The notes under the pieces were generated by a model, which saw only the letters and a list, made by a program, of their open reading frames with translations, did no database searches and had not been told where the DNA came from. A program made the position numbers and the translations under genes. A DNA stretch of 64,000 nucleotides from WHTI01 sp963756365 (GTDB taxonomy: Bacteria; Actinomycetota; CADDZG01; WHSQ01), in the NCBI GenBank assembly GCA_963756365.1, contig CAVWNF010000003.1, positions 558,001 through 622,000 of the forward strand, in the 5' to 3' direction. Shown piece after piece: positions 43,984 to 54,721 of this stretch (the stretch's first letter is position 1; each line of letters starts with the position of its first letter).

Positions 43984-45206
43984 AAGATCTCGGGACTCCA
44001 GGGCTTCAGGGCCGTGCGGAACAGCGCGTCCGCTCTCGCGATAGCCCCGGCGGTCTTCTCCTCGACACGCAAAGCCTCGCGCAGATCCGAGAACGAATGG
44101 CCCCCCAGGTATGCGGCCGCGAGATCCCGCACGTTCATGACGAGATCCGGGTCGTCATCGGTCTTGGTCACCTGGGCGCGACCGTCGGTGACCTCGAAAC
44201 TCCACGCTCCATCGTTCCAGTCGCAGATCGGGTCGGCGACACCGAACACCAGGCGGTCGTTCCCACTCTCGTAGGACCGGCCCTGGAGTGCGGTGCCCAC
44301 GTCGATGACCCGGATCCACAGCGCATCCGATGACCGGGCCTTGAGAGCGCGCGGCTCGCCCAACATCAGGAACAAGGGACTGTCGAGCGGCTGCCACCAC
44401 GCCTTGGTCGATGCCGTGAGATCGATATCGAACAGATAGCGCCACAGTTCTCGCTCGACCTTCGGCGACGTGGCCATGAGTTCGCTCACATCGACATGGC
44501 CCTGAGGTGAACCGTTGGTCCAGTTGTGATGCATCCGGTAGTGGGCGTAGCCGCGCTCGTCCGGACCCAACTCGGCGATGACGGTGAACAGTGGCCCTCC
44601 GCCGTCGCGATGTCGCTCCGGGTCGACCAGGCTGTGATTGCGCAACCAGTTCTCATCGCGCCGCATCATCCCGGACCGCCGATCGCGCACCTTCTCGTAG
44701 ATGGCGAGAAGGTCATCGATGACCTCGAACCTGTCGACGAGGCTAAGTTCACCTTGCGGACCGTTGTCTTCGAAGAAGCGCCCCTTGATCCGTGGGATGT
44801 CGATGTTCACGTCCATAGCGGCGAGGCCGTAGCCGAACCGCTGGTAGATGATGCCCTCGGATGCCCACAGTGCGGCTAGGGGCTCGCCCGCATCATGGAT
44901 GTCGCCCAGTTGCTTCAGCATCATCTGCCGGGTGATCCCACGGCGACGATGTGTGGCGTGTACGCCAACGATCGTGACACCGGCGGTTGGGGCCCTTCCG
45001 CCGGGAACGCTCATATCGAAGGTGAACGCGGCGGCGGTCCCGACGATCTTGGAGCCGTCGAAGGCGGCGATCGTTCGGTCTGCCTCGAGGATGTTGGCGA
45101 ACCACTGACTCTCCTCCTTGGGAGGGATGTCGTGGAAAGCCGTCTCACCGGCGAGAACGAAGTCCATCATCTGGTCTTCGGTCACGGCCCTGAGCTCGAT
45201 ATCCAT
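43980..45206 (-). CDS. Eis-family GNAT acetyltransferase
   Basis: 408-residue protein of the enhanced-intracellular-survival (Eis) type: tandem GNAT domains (acetyl-CoA loop THRRRGITRQM, then GIIYQRFGYGLA) and a C-terminal SCP2-like domain ending in KPWSPEIF; Eis proteins require the free C-terminal carboxylate. Known members acetylate aminoglycosides at several amines or protein lysines. ATG 45206 (MDIELRAVTEDQ) with GGGAG upstream is chosen over a start at 45278. Convergent with leuS. Confidence 0.85.
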   Translation of the reverse strand: MDIELRAVTEDQMMDFVLAGETAFHDIPPKEESQWFANILEADRTIAAFDGSKIVGTAAAFTFDMSVPGGRAPTAGVTIVGVHATHRRRGITRQMMLKQLGDIHDAGEPLAALWASEGIIYQRFGYGLAAMDVNIDIPRIKGRFFEDNGPQGELSLVDRFEVIDDLLAIYEKVRDRRSGMMRRDENWLRNHSLVDPERHRDGGGPLFTVIAELGPDERGYAHYRMHHNWTNGSPQGHVDVSELMATSPKVERELWRYLFDIDLTASTKAWWQPLDSPLFLMLGEPRALKARSSDALWIRVIDVGTALQGRSYESGNDRLVFGVADPICDWNDGAWSFEVTDGRAQVTKTDDDPDLVMNVRDLAAAYLGGHSFSDLREALRVEEKTAGAIARADALFRTALKPWSPEIF

Positions 45207-45276
45207 GGGCCCAATCTCCCATAGCGGTGGTCTACGCCACTGTCGGAGCGCCGACAGGGAGATGAGATGGACCGTC

Positions 45277-45891
45277 ATGGACCCCTCACCGATCCCCGGC
45301 GGCGCACTCGATCGACTCAGGGATGCTCTCGGGACCAGGGAACGGGCCTGGGTGGTAGCGGGAGCGGTGGCGGTGGTCGCCCTAGGGGGGACGATCCTCT
45401 GGCTCCGCGGGGCCCCCGTGAAGATCGCCCCCCCAGCGACCGATCACGCAGCGATGGTCGCCTCGCCGAGCGCGGTGGCTGGGGTCGTCGTCCACGTAGC
45501 GGGAAAGGTGAGGGCCCCTGGCCTGTACACGCTCCCCGAGGGCGCCCGGGTCGCTGACGCGATCGAAGCTGCCGGTGGCCCCACCAGGAAGGCCGACCTC
45601 GACCTGTTGAACCTCGCCGAGGTGCTGCTTGACGGCACCAAGGTCGAGGTACTCGGGAAGGGAGCCGCTGCCGTCGCTGCTCCAGGCGTGGCGGGTGAAA
45701 CGGCGATCAGCATCAACTCGGCGGATCAGGTCACCCTCGAGCAGATCCCTGGGATCGGTCCGGTAAAGGCTGGTGCGATCGTGGCGTACCGCGACGAGGC
45801 AGGATCGTTCACCAGCATCGAGCAATTGCTCGAGGTCACGGGCATCGGTCCGGCGACGCTCGAAGCCCTGCGCCCCTACGTCACCCTTTGA
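45277..45891 (+). CDS. comEA: ComEA family DNA-binding competence protein
   Basis: 204 residues: one N-terminal transmembrane helix (WVVAGAVAVVALGGTILWL), an SLBB domain (VVVHVAGKVRAPGLYTL) and a C-terminal double helix-hairpin-helix (INSADQVTLEQIPGIGPVKA … VTGIGPATLEALRPY) that binds double-stranded DNA outside the membrane. It delivers DNA to ComEC. ATG 45262 is an alternative start. It ends 3 nt before comEC. Confidence 0.88.
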   Translation: MDPSPIPGGALDRLRDALGTRERAWVVAGAVAVVALGGTILWLRGAPVKIAPPATDHAAMVASPSAVAGVVVHVAGKVRAPGLYTLPEGARVADAIEAAGGPTRKADLDLLNLAEVLLDGTKVEVLGKGAAAVAAPGVAGETAISINSADQVTLEQIPGIGPVKAGAIVAYRDEAGSFTSIEQLLEVTGIGPATLEALRPYVTL

Positions 45892-45894
45892 GAG

Positions 45895-47259
45895 GTGTTG
45901 GTTTGGAGCCTGCTCGGGGGAGTCGTGGCGGGGGAGTGGATCCGACCTGATCTCCCGTTCGCGATAGGAGCACTCGGTTGCATCGGACTGATGTTTCGTC
46001 GGAACGCTGCGCTGACCCTCATCGGCATCGTTCTGCTGGGTGTCGGGCTCGGTTCGGTGGTCGCCTCCGCACGCGCTACTGACGATGCCGCCCTCAGGGT
46101 GATCGCATCCGAGGTCCCCGCGTGCAAGTTCTCAGGGTCGGTCACCGAACACCTCGGTGACCACGCCACGCTGATCGCCCTCGGTGAGGCGACCTGCGAT
46201 GGCTTTGGTCCCCTTTCCCAAGCTGGAACCGTCGCGGCTGATCGCTTGCACGCGGATGCCGGTACGACAGTGAGTGGGTCGGGCTGGTTGATCCCTCTCT
46301 CTGGGAAGGGGTTCGACGACTACCTCGAGGACTCCGGAGCCTTGGCCCGCCTCCACGAACGTGACCTGCAGCTCGGTGAGATCGACGCACCGCCTTTGGC
46401 GCTAGCGGCGCGCATCAAGGATGGGCTCAGGCACGCGACCGAGCGCCTCGGGCCGCGCTCCGGTGGCCTGCTCATGGGGCTCACGGTCGGTGATACCACC
46501 GGGCTCGATGCACCGACCGAGGACGCCCTCCGCAGGGCCGGACTCTCGCATCTGGTCGCCGTGTCAGGCAGCAACGTCGCGATCGTCTTGGGCTCGATCC
46601 TCGCCGCCCTCATCACCCTCCGCCTCTCGGTCAGGCTCGCGGTGGCTGGGGCGGGGCTGATGCTTTTCGTTCTCGTAACCGGCCCGGAGCCATCGGTGCT
46701 GCGAGCCGCTGCTATGGGAGCGATAGCGGTGGCCGGCATGGCGTCTGGAAGACGGATCGATGTCCTGTGGTCGCTCGGACTCGCCCTCGTCGTCGTGCTG
46801 TGCCTGAGACCGAGGCTGCTCACGTCCGTTGGACTTCATCTCTCTGCGGCTGCAACCGCCGGGATCGTGCTCTGGGCGCGCCCACTGAGCGAGCGGTTCG
46901 GTTTCCTACCGAAGCCGGTGGGGGCCGGCCTCGGCGCGACCCTGGCAGCTCAGATAGCCGTGGCTCCGCTCCTCGGTCACGTCTTCGGCGAGGTCTCTCT
47001 CGCCGGTCTCCCTGCGAATCTCTTGGCGATGCCAGCGGTAGTCCCGGCAACGATCCTCGGGTTCCTCGCCGGTCTCGCCGGCCTCGTCTGGGCACCGCTG
47101 GCAGGGGCGCTCGCGACCCTCGCCGCCCCATTCGTCGCCATGATCCTCTGGGTCGGGGACACGTTCGGCGCTCAGCCGTGGGCCACCGTCGGAGTTTCCA
47201 AGGAGGCGTCGCTCGTAGCCGGAGCGGTAGTGGTCGCCGTCGCGCTGAGGGGCAGGTAG
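45895..47259 (+). CDS. comEC: ComEC/Rec2 family DNA-uptake channel protein (short form)
   Basis: 454-residue polytopic membrane protein: an N-terminal OB-like extracellular part (about 65-165) and the competence domain with GLLMGLTVGDTTGLD and LSHLVAVSGSNVAIV. The C-terminal metallo-beta-lactamase domain of full-length ComEC is absent; the protein simply ends after the last helices (VVAVALRGR), as in a number of actinobacteria. It imports single-stranded DNA in competent species; no pilus genes are nearby. GTG start just after comEA. Confidence 0.88.
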   Translation: MLVWSLLGGVVAGEWIRPDLPFAIGALGCIGLMFRRNAALTLIGIVLLGVGLGSVVASARATDDAALRVIASEVPACKFSGSVTEHLGDHATLIALGEATCDGFGPLSQAGTVAADRLHADAGTTVSGSGWLIPLSGKGFDDYLEDSGALARLHERDLQLGEIDAPPLALAARIKDGLRHATERLGPRSGGLLMGLTVGDTTGLDAPTEDALRRAGLSHLVAVSGSNVAIVLGSILAALITLRLSVRLAVAGAGLMLFVLVTGPEPSVLRAAAMGAIAVAGMASGRRIDVLWSLGLALVVVLCLRPRLLTSVGLHLSAAATAGIVLWARPLSERFGFLPKPVGAGLGATLAAQIAVAPLLGHVFGEVSLAGLPANLLAMPAVVPATILGFLAGLAGLVWAPLAGALATLAAPFVAMILWVGDTFGAQPWATVGVSKEASLVAGAVVVAVALRGR

Positions 47260-47285
47260 GTATCCCTCAGGGTTACGCTCCGTGG

Positions 47286-47663
47286 GTGGGATCTACAGGA
47301 CTGAAGCTCACCAACCTAAAGGTCATCGGGATCTCTCTCGCAAGCGGGACGGCGCTAGGTGTCGGTGGCGGCTGGCTATATGCGGTCCTCGCCGACAAGG
47401 TGGTGTGGCACGGGATCGGAACCGTGCTGTTCGTCGTCGGCATCCTTGCGCTCGGCGTAGGGCTGTCCGGCGCGACCGAACCCGCCGAAGGCTGGTCGTC
47501 CAAGCGCGCCAAGCACGCCAGTGGCAGACGCAGCCTCGCCGCTCGACTGGCCCCCGACGAGCAGAACCTCGAGATCACCTCTGGCGCACTGGCGGCATGG
47601 GCTCTCTTGGTCGGTATCCCGCTGATAGCTCTGTCGATGATCGCGTTCTGGGCTGCGGCATGA
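47286..47663 (+). CDS. Small membrane protein of unknown function
   Basis: 125 residues with three hydrophobic segments (about 12-32, 40-60 and 98-122) and a basic loop (SSKRAKHASGRRSLAARLAPDEQ) between the second and third. Not recognised. It starts at GTG 47286 with TACGCT 6 nt upstream (leaderless pattern); its TGA overlaps the next ATG. An open frame continuing upstream lies inside comEC and is not used. Confidence 0.65.
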   Translation: MGSTGLKLTNLKVIGISLASGTALGVGGGWLYAVLADKVVWHGIGTVLFVVGILALGVGLSGATEPAEGWSSKRAKHASGRRSLAARLAPDEQNLEITSGALAAWALLVGIPLIALSMIAFWAAA

Positions 47664-47854
47664 GTGCGTGGACATGGATGCTGCACGATGCTTCGGGTAA
47701 CGATCTGCGCGCGTCGGGGGAGTTCGAGTCCCAGGCCGCGGCTGAGACGTGGATGGCCGATCACTGGGCATCGCTGATCGAAGAGGGCGCGGAAACGGTG
47801 TCCTTGGACGGCGACGGGAAACGCCATTACACGATGGGACTCCGAGCCGAATGA
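47660..47854 (+). CDS. Small conserved actinobacterial-type protein, unknown function
   Basis: 64 residues (MSAWTWMLHDASGNDL … TVSLDGDGKRHYTMGLRAE) without membrane segment or Cys. Similar 60-70 residue proteins beginning MS.WTW are common in actinobacteria; no function is known to me. It overlaps both neighbours by ATGA, so it is translated with holA. Confidence 0.7.
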   Translation: MSAWTWMLHDASGNDLRASGEFESQAAAETWMADHWASLIEEGAETVSLDGDGKRHYTMGLRAE

Positions 47855-48789
47855 GCCAACCCGTCTACCTGCTATCGGGCCAGGAGTTCCTGGTCGCCGA
47901 GGCACTCGAGCGAGTGCGTTCCGAGGTTGATCACGATCCTCTCTCCGAGATCACGCTTGCACCCCGCTCTCCCGCGCACGAGATCCTTGGGGCGCTCGAG
48001 ACACCTTCGCTCCTCGGCGGTCGGAGATTGGTCATCATCGAGGACGCTCAGGACATGCTCAAGGAGCAGTCGGAGGCCCTGGCGAAGTACCTCGAGTCGC
48101 CGTCCCCATACTCGGTACTGGTCCTCGTAGCGACGGGCCGTACGAAGCTCGACACCCAGGCGAAGAAGATCGGTGCACTGGTGAGCCTCGATGCTCCTAA
48201 GGGACGCCGGTTGGTCTCGTGGATCAAGGACCGTGCCAAGTCCAGGAAGCTCCGCATCGATGATGCAGCCGCGTGGGCGTTGATCGATGCGGTTGGTGGT
48301 GAACTCCGGGATGTCGAAGCTGCACTCGATCAACTCGGTACCAGGCTCGGAGCATCGGGAACGATAGGTCTCAAAGAGGTCGCTGCGGCCTTCACCCGGA
48401 AGGCCGATGAGAAGATCTACACCCTGACCGATGCCGCCGGTGAGCGGAAGTTGCCGGTAGCGATGGACGCCCTTCAACGACTCTACGGACAGGGTGAGGA
48501 TCCGCTGCCGCTGCTCGGCGCCCTCACGAACCACTTCCGTCGGTTGCTGAGGGCGCGTCGCCACGCCGATCGGGGAGCTGCGGCGGTTGGGGACGTCTTG
48601 GGGATGCCTGGGTGGCGGGCGGAGCGCATGACCAAACAGGCGCGCTCCTATTCCGAGGACGAGCTGGTCGATGCGATCGGGGTTCTAGCTGCGGCTGACG
48701 TCGAGATGAAAGGCGGAGACCTTCCGCCCCAGGCCGCGCTCGAACGCGCGTTGGTTCAGATAGTTTTGGGCCGGAACGCCGAGGCTTAA
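47851..48789 (+). CDS. holA: DNA polymerase III subunit delta
   Basis: 312 residues; clamp-loader wrench that opens the beta sliding clamp. N-terminal VYLLSGQEFLVAEALERV, AAA+-like core and C-terminal helical collar (EDPLPLLGALTNHFRRLLRAR) are typical. ATG 47851 overlaps the preceding stop. Its TAA is shared through the palindrome TTAA with the convergent rpsT gene. Confidence 0.92.
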   Translation: MSQPVYLLSGQEFLVAEALERVRSEVDHDPLSEITLAPRSPAHEILGALETPSLLGGRRLVIIEDAQDMLKEQSEALAKYLESPSPYSVLVLVATGRTKLDTQAKKIGALVSLDAPKGRRLVSWIKDRAKSRKLRIDDAAAWALIDAVGGELRDVEAALDQLGTRLGASGTIGLKEVAAAFTRKADEKIYTLTDAAGERKLPVAMDALQRLYGQGEDPLPLLGALTNHFRRLLRARRHADRGAAAVGDVLGMPGWRAERMTKQARSYSEDELVDAIGVLAAADVEMKGGDLPPQAALERALVQIVLGRNAEA

Positions 48790-49043
48790 GAGCTGAGGCG
48801 CTTAGCGAGGCGGGACTTCTTGTTGGCCGCCTTGTTCTTGTGGATGATGCCGTGGGCGGCCGCCTGGTCGAGCGCCTTGGTGAGATTCACGTAGTCGGCA
48901 CGAGCGGTGTCGGCGTCGCCCGCCTCGACGGTGGACTCGAAGCGCTTGGTCAGCGTGTGTAGCCGTGACCGCACGCCCTTGTTCCGCTGGCGCGCAGACT
49001 CGTTCTGACGGTTCCGCTTGATCTGAGATTTGATATTCGCCAT
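48786..49043 (-). CDS. rpsT: Small ribosomal subunit protein bS20
   Basis: 85 residues, full length, starting MANIKSQIKRNRQNE and ending RLAKRLSS. The open frame extends upstream, but AGGAG 7 nt before the ATG at 49043 fixes the start. Divergent from lepA and convergent with holA, as commonly seen. Confidence 0.95.
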   Translation of the reverse strand: MANIKSQIKRNRQNESARQRNKGVRSRLHTLTKRFESTVEAGDADTARADYVNLTKALDQAAAHGIIHKNKAANKKSRLAKRLSS

Positions 49044-49158
49044 CTGGTCTCTCCTGCTGGTCTCTACTGGGCCTCGCTCGGAACGCGTTTCGAGGGGGCC
49101 CGTTACTAGGGGGATTCGAAGGCAGAAGGATAGCGCAAAAGCCTTTACGCTGCGCCCC

Positions 49159-50966
<1,808 letters not shown>

Positions 50967-50970
<4 letters not shown>

Positions 50971-52151
50971 CCCAGATCCAGGCCCCCATCGATCGCTCCG
51001 GCGCATGGAGTGCGGAGCCCGGCCTCGGGGTCTACGTCCACATCCCGTTCTGCCTTCACAGGTGCCATTACTGCGACTTCAACACTTACGCGCTCAAGGA
51101 GGAAGCGGGAACAGCGGACGTCCACCGGCCCTACGTCGATGCACTGATCAAGGACATCGAGTCAACGCCATCCGTCCACGGCCCGGCGACCTCGGTGTTC
51201 TTCGGCGGTGGGACGCCAACTCTGTTGCCGGTTGACGACCTGGCGCGCATCCTCGGTGCGATCGAGAGCACGATCGGACTGGCTCCTGGGGGCGAGGTGA
51301 CGGTCGAAGCCAACCCGGAGACGGTCGACGAGACTTACTTCGAACGGTTGCTCGGCGCCGGCTTCAACCGAGTCTCGATCGGGGTGCAGTCGCTCGCTCC
51401 CCGCGTGTTGACGGCGCTAGGCCGGACGCATTCGCCAGAGGTCGCGATCGGTGCGATAGCTGCTGCGCGCCGGGCGGGGATGCCCGATGTCAGCGGTGAC
51501 CTGATCTACGGGTCGCCGTGGGAGACGGCAGATGACTGGCTCGTATCTCTTGAGGGTCTCGCGGGGGCCGGGGTCGACCACATATCTGCATACGCCCTTA
51601 CGGTCGAGGAGGGCACGCCGCTCGCGACGCTGGTGTCGACGGGACGGGTCCCCGACGTCGATCCCGACATCCAGGCCGACCGTTTCGAGGTCGCCGTGCC
51701 GTTCCTTTCCTCGGCGGGCTTCGAGCGCTACGAGATCTCGAACTGGGCACATCCGTCGCGGGCTTCAGCTCATAACGTTCTGTACTGGAGTGCGGGGAAC
51801 TACTACGGGTTCGGCGCGGGAGCTCATGGGCACTTCGACGGCCAGCGGTTCTTCTCTGCCCGGTTGCCGCGCGACTACATAGTGGCCATCGAGGATGGGT
51901 TATCCCCGCACGTGGGGGGAGAACGGATCGATGATCGTGTCTCCGAGGCGTTGATCCTCGGACTGAGGTTGGCCAGCGGGGTATCTCTCCCGGGATTCGT
52001 GCATCGGTGGGGGAGCGACGCCCTCCGGAGGTTCGAACCCGAACTTCGCAGCCTCCGAGAGATGGGTTTGATAGAGACGGTTGGCGACTCCCTCAAGGTG
52101 ACCGAGCGTGGAACCTTCCTCCACTCGGAGATCGCCACGCGGCTCCTCTGA
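50967..52151 (+). CDS. hemW: Radical SAM protein HemW (heme chaperone, formerly HemN-like)
   Basis: 394 residues with the radical-SAM cluster motif CLHRCHYC (CxxxCxxC) in VYVHIPFC, GGGTPTLL and a C-terminal HemN-type domain. HemW proteins bind heme and lack coproporphyrinogen oxidase activity; the usual lepA-hemW pairing supports this rather than HemN. It overlaps lepA by GTGA. Confidence 0.92.
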
Positions 52152-52224
52152 GGGGCCCAGAAACCCTCTAGTTAATTCCCGCAACCCTCTTCATTTCTTG
52201 ACCCAGCCGGTCGATTACAAAGGC

Positions 52225-53405
52225 ATGGATATCCTTTCCTGGCCCCCTGAAGGGGCTAGACCGGGCGAGATGGACGCGGGCGGCGGCCGATCGTCCGGGC
52301 GCGCCGGTTACCTCATGGGTCTCATGGAGGACCTGGGCCCGATGCAGGAGGCATCAGATCTGCGAGATCTGTTCGCGGGTTGGCCCGGTCGGTCGTTACC
52401 GCGGTCAAGGCAGACGCCTGCACGGTTTCGACCGTCGACCGGGAACGTGACCTCGTGCGCGACGTTGGCGCTTGTGTCCTCCCTCCCTACCGGTTGAACG
52501 TTCTCGCGGAGGAGTACCCGCTATCCAAGTACCCCAAGACCCGCGCTGTCCTCGACAAGTTCGAGGTCTTCGAGATGGGCGTCAACGACCCCGACGCTGA
52601 ACCAACAGAGGTCGAGTTCCTCACCGGGCTTGGGTTCTCCAGGCTTCTGATGTGCCCACTCGTTGTTGATGGCGTTGGCATCGGCCTCATTGAGGTGTAC
52701 CGCCGGAACGACCGCCCGTTCCGGAGCGATGACCCCCGCCATGTTGAGGTGCTGAGCACCTTCGCTGCCAATGCGTACTCGAAGATAAAGATGGCCAACG
52801 AGCTCGAGGCCCAGTACACGACCACCATCGAGGCGCTCGTTTCCGCGCTGGAGGCCCGTGATCCCTATACGCAGGCCCACACCGGTCGGATCAGAGACTT
52901 GGCAACCGCTCTCGCGGATGCGATGCAGCTCGGTCACGCGATCAGGCAATCGGTTCGCCTCGGGGCGATCCTTCACGATGTCGGAAAGATAGGGATCTCT
53001 GATTCGATCCTCCGCAAGGAGGGACCTCTGACCCCAGAGGAGTGGGCGATCATGCGCACCCACCCAGAGATCGGCAAGAAGATGCTCGAGAGCATCGAGT
53101 TCCTGGCCCCCGCCCTGCCCGTCATCTACCACCACCACGAGAGATGGGATGGCACCGGCTACCCGGAAGGACTCAAGGGAGAAGAGATCCCCTTGGGCGC
53201 CCGCATCGTGGCCGTGTGCGACACGTTCGATGCGATGACCACAGATCGCCCATACCGCAAGGCAGCTCCGATCGAGAAAGCTCTGGACGAGATCCTTAGC
53301 CACGCTGGTACCCAGTTCGATCCCGCGTGCGCCGCCCTGCTCGTGGACCTGATCGAGAGGCTTGGCTCGGACGACCTCGAGGAGCGTTTCGTCCGCTACG
53401 CCTAG
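52225..53405 (+). CDS. GAF / HD-GYP cyclic-di-GMP phosphodiesterase-type protein (frameshifted near its 5' end)
   Basis: A GAF-like sensor region (about residues 45-185) precedes an HD-GYP domain with the full signature: HDVGK and HHHERWDGTGYP plus DTFDAMTTDRPYR. Such enzymes degrade c-di-GMP to GMP. The first about 52 codons (MDILSWPPEG to LRDLFAG) are in a different frame from the rest (LARSVVTAVKADACTV…); one missing base at 52376-52382 joins them into about 394 residues. The start is uncertain (ATG 52225 or ATG 52270). Confidence 0.8.
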
Positions 53406-53488
53406 GGGCACCGGTAGGGCAGGTCAAGAAGCGCTAGCGGAGAACCGATGTAGTAGCCGTAAACGCCGTCGCCACCACGGGAGGGGCA

Positions 53489-53590
53489 ATGGCAACTCGA
53501 TTCTTCAAGATGCTGACATCAGACACGGGGATCGCCCTCGCCGGCGGCATCGCGGTGATGTTCGCGGTCGTCGCACTCCTCGGCCGCTGA
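53489..53590 (+). CDS. 33-residue single-pass membrane miniprotein
   Basis: ATG preceded at 5 nt by GGGAGGGG encodes MATRFFKMLTSD followed by one hydrophobic helix (ALAGGIAVMFAVVALLG) and a terminal Arg. The strong ribosome site, clean topology (basic N-terminus, single helix) and position in an otherwise empty 250-nt gap support a real small gene. Not recognised as a family. Confidence 0.55.
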   Translation: MATRFFKMLTSDTGIALAGGIAVMFAVVALLGR

Positions 53591-53611
53591 GCGAAGCAAA
53601 CTGGCCCCTGG

Positions 53612-53638
53612 TTAGCACTCCGGTCTACTGAGTGCCAG
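53612..53638 (+). promoter_or_regulatory. CIRCE operator (HrcA binding site)
   Basis: TTAGCACTC-N9-GAGTGCCAG: left arm identical to the CIRCE consensus, right arm 7/9. It covers the expected -35 region of a promoter whose -10 is TAACAT (53645-53650), 6 nt before the hrcA ATG. HrcA bound here would block its own transcription and that of dnaJ. Confidence 0.88.
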
Positions 53639-53656
53639 ACCCGGTAACATGGCGTC

Positions 53657-54718
53657 ATGATGAACACGGATAGGCCTGAGGCCCCGCCGTTGGACGACCG
53701 CAAGGCGACGATCCTGCGCGCGATCGTTTCCCACTACGTCACCGAGGGCGAGCCTGTCGGCTCGAAGACCCTGGTCGAGAACTATGGCCTCGATGTTTCC
53801 CCGGCCACCGTTCGCAACGACATGGCCGCCCTCGAGGAGATGGGTTTCATCACCCAACCCCACACCTCGGCCGGTCGCATCCCAACAGACACTGGGTACC
53901 GCTACTTCGTCAACGCCTACGCATCTGGCGCCAAGCTCCCTCGTTCGGATTCGCGGCGGATCGAGTCGTTCTACGACGAAGCCAGGTGGGAGCTCGAGGA
54001 TGCGCTTAGGCAGACAGCCGGTCTCCTGTCGTCGATGACGAACCAGGCAGCGCTTGTGTTCGCTCCGGCACTCGACCGCAGTACCGTTCGGCACGTTGAG
54101 CTCGTGGACCTGGGCGGCGAGCGCGCGATGATCGTGCTCGTCACCGACACGGGTCGGGTCGAGAATCACGTGATCCTCGTGCCGGAGGGACTCGGGGCCA
54201 GCCAGCTTGACCAAACCGCCGAGATGCTCAACAAGGTCGTCGTTGGCACCCCGCTCGGAGTGGTCGCGGTGACGATCGAGGGGGCGATGGAACGCTTCCC
54301 GCTCGAACTGCGTGACACGGCCGTTCGCGTGGCCGCAGCACTCAACTCCGAACTCACCGGCCCCGAATCCGAGCGCGTCTTTCTCGAAGGCACTTCCAAG
54401 ATCCTCGATGAACAGCGGTTCACCGATCTCAACACGGTTCGCCAGGTGATCGGCGCGCTGGAACACCGACGCATCCTTCTGGAGTTGCTGGCAGAGGGAC
54501 TTTCGGTCGACCACATGTCCGTGCGGATCGGCTCTGAGAACTACATCACCGAGATGCAACACTGCGCGGTGATCACGGCTCCCTATGGGTCCGAGGGGAT
54601 GGTTCTCGGCACTCTCGGGATCATCGGCCCCACCCGGATGGATTATCGACGGACCATGGCTGCGGTTTACGAGGTTGCGACCAACCTTGGCCGGATGCTC
54701 ACAGGGCCGTCTGCCTAG
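53657..54718 (+). CDS. hrcA: Heat-inducible transcription repressor HrcA
   Basis: 353 residues: N-terminal winged helix (VSPATVRNDMAALEEMGFITQPHTSAGRIPT split over recognition helix and wing), GAF-like dimerisation domain and the usual C-terminus (MDYRRTMAAVYEVA). It represses heat-shock genes at CIRCE, and a CIRCE lies just upstream. No Shine-Dalgarno; the ATG is 6 nt after TAACAT, so a leaderless start. It is followed after 3 nt by dnaJ. Confidence 0.95.
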   Translation: MMNTDRPEAPPLDDRKATILRAIVSHYVTEGEPVGSKTLVENYGLDVSPATVRNDMAALEEMGFITQPHTSAGRIPTDTGYRYFVNAYASGAKLPRSDSRRIESFYDEARWELEDALRQTAGLLSSMTNQAALVFAPALDRSTVRHVELVDLGGERAMIVLVTDTGRVENHVILVPEGLGASQLDQTAEMLNKVVVGTPLGVVAVTIEGAMERFPLELRDTAVRVAAALNSELTGPESERVFLEGTSKILDEQRFTDLNTVRQVIGALEHRRILLELLAEGLSVDHMSVRIGSENYITEMQHCAVITAPYGSEGMVLGTLGIIGPTRMDYRRTMAAVYEVATNLGRMLTGPSA

Positions 54719-54721
54719 CCG

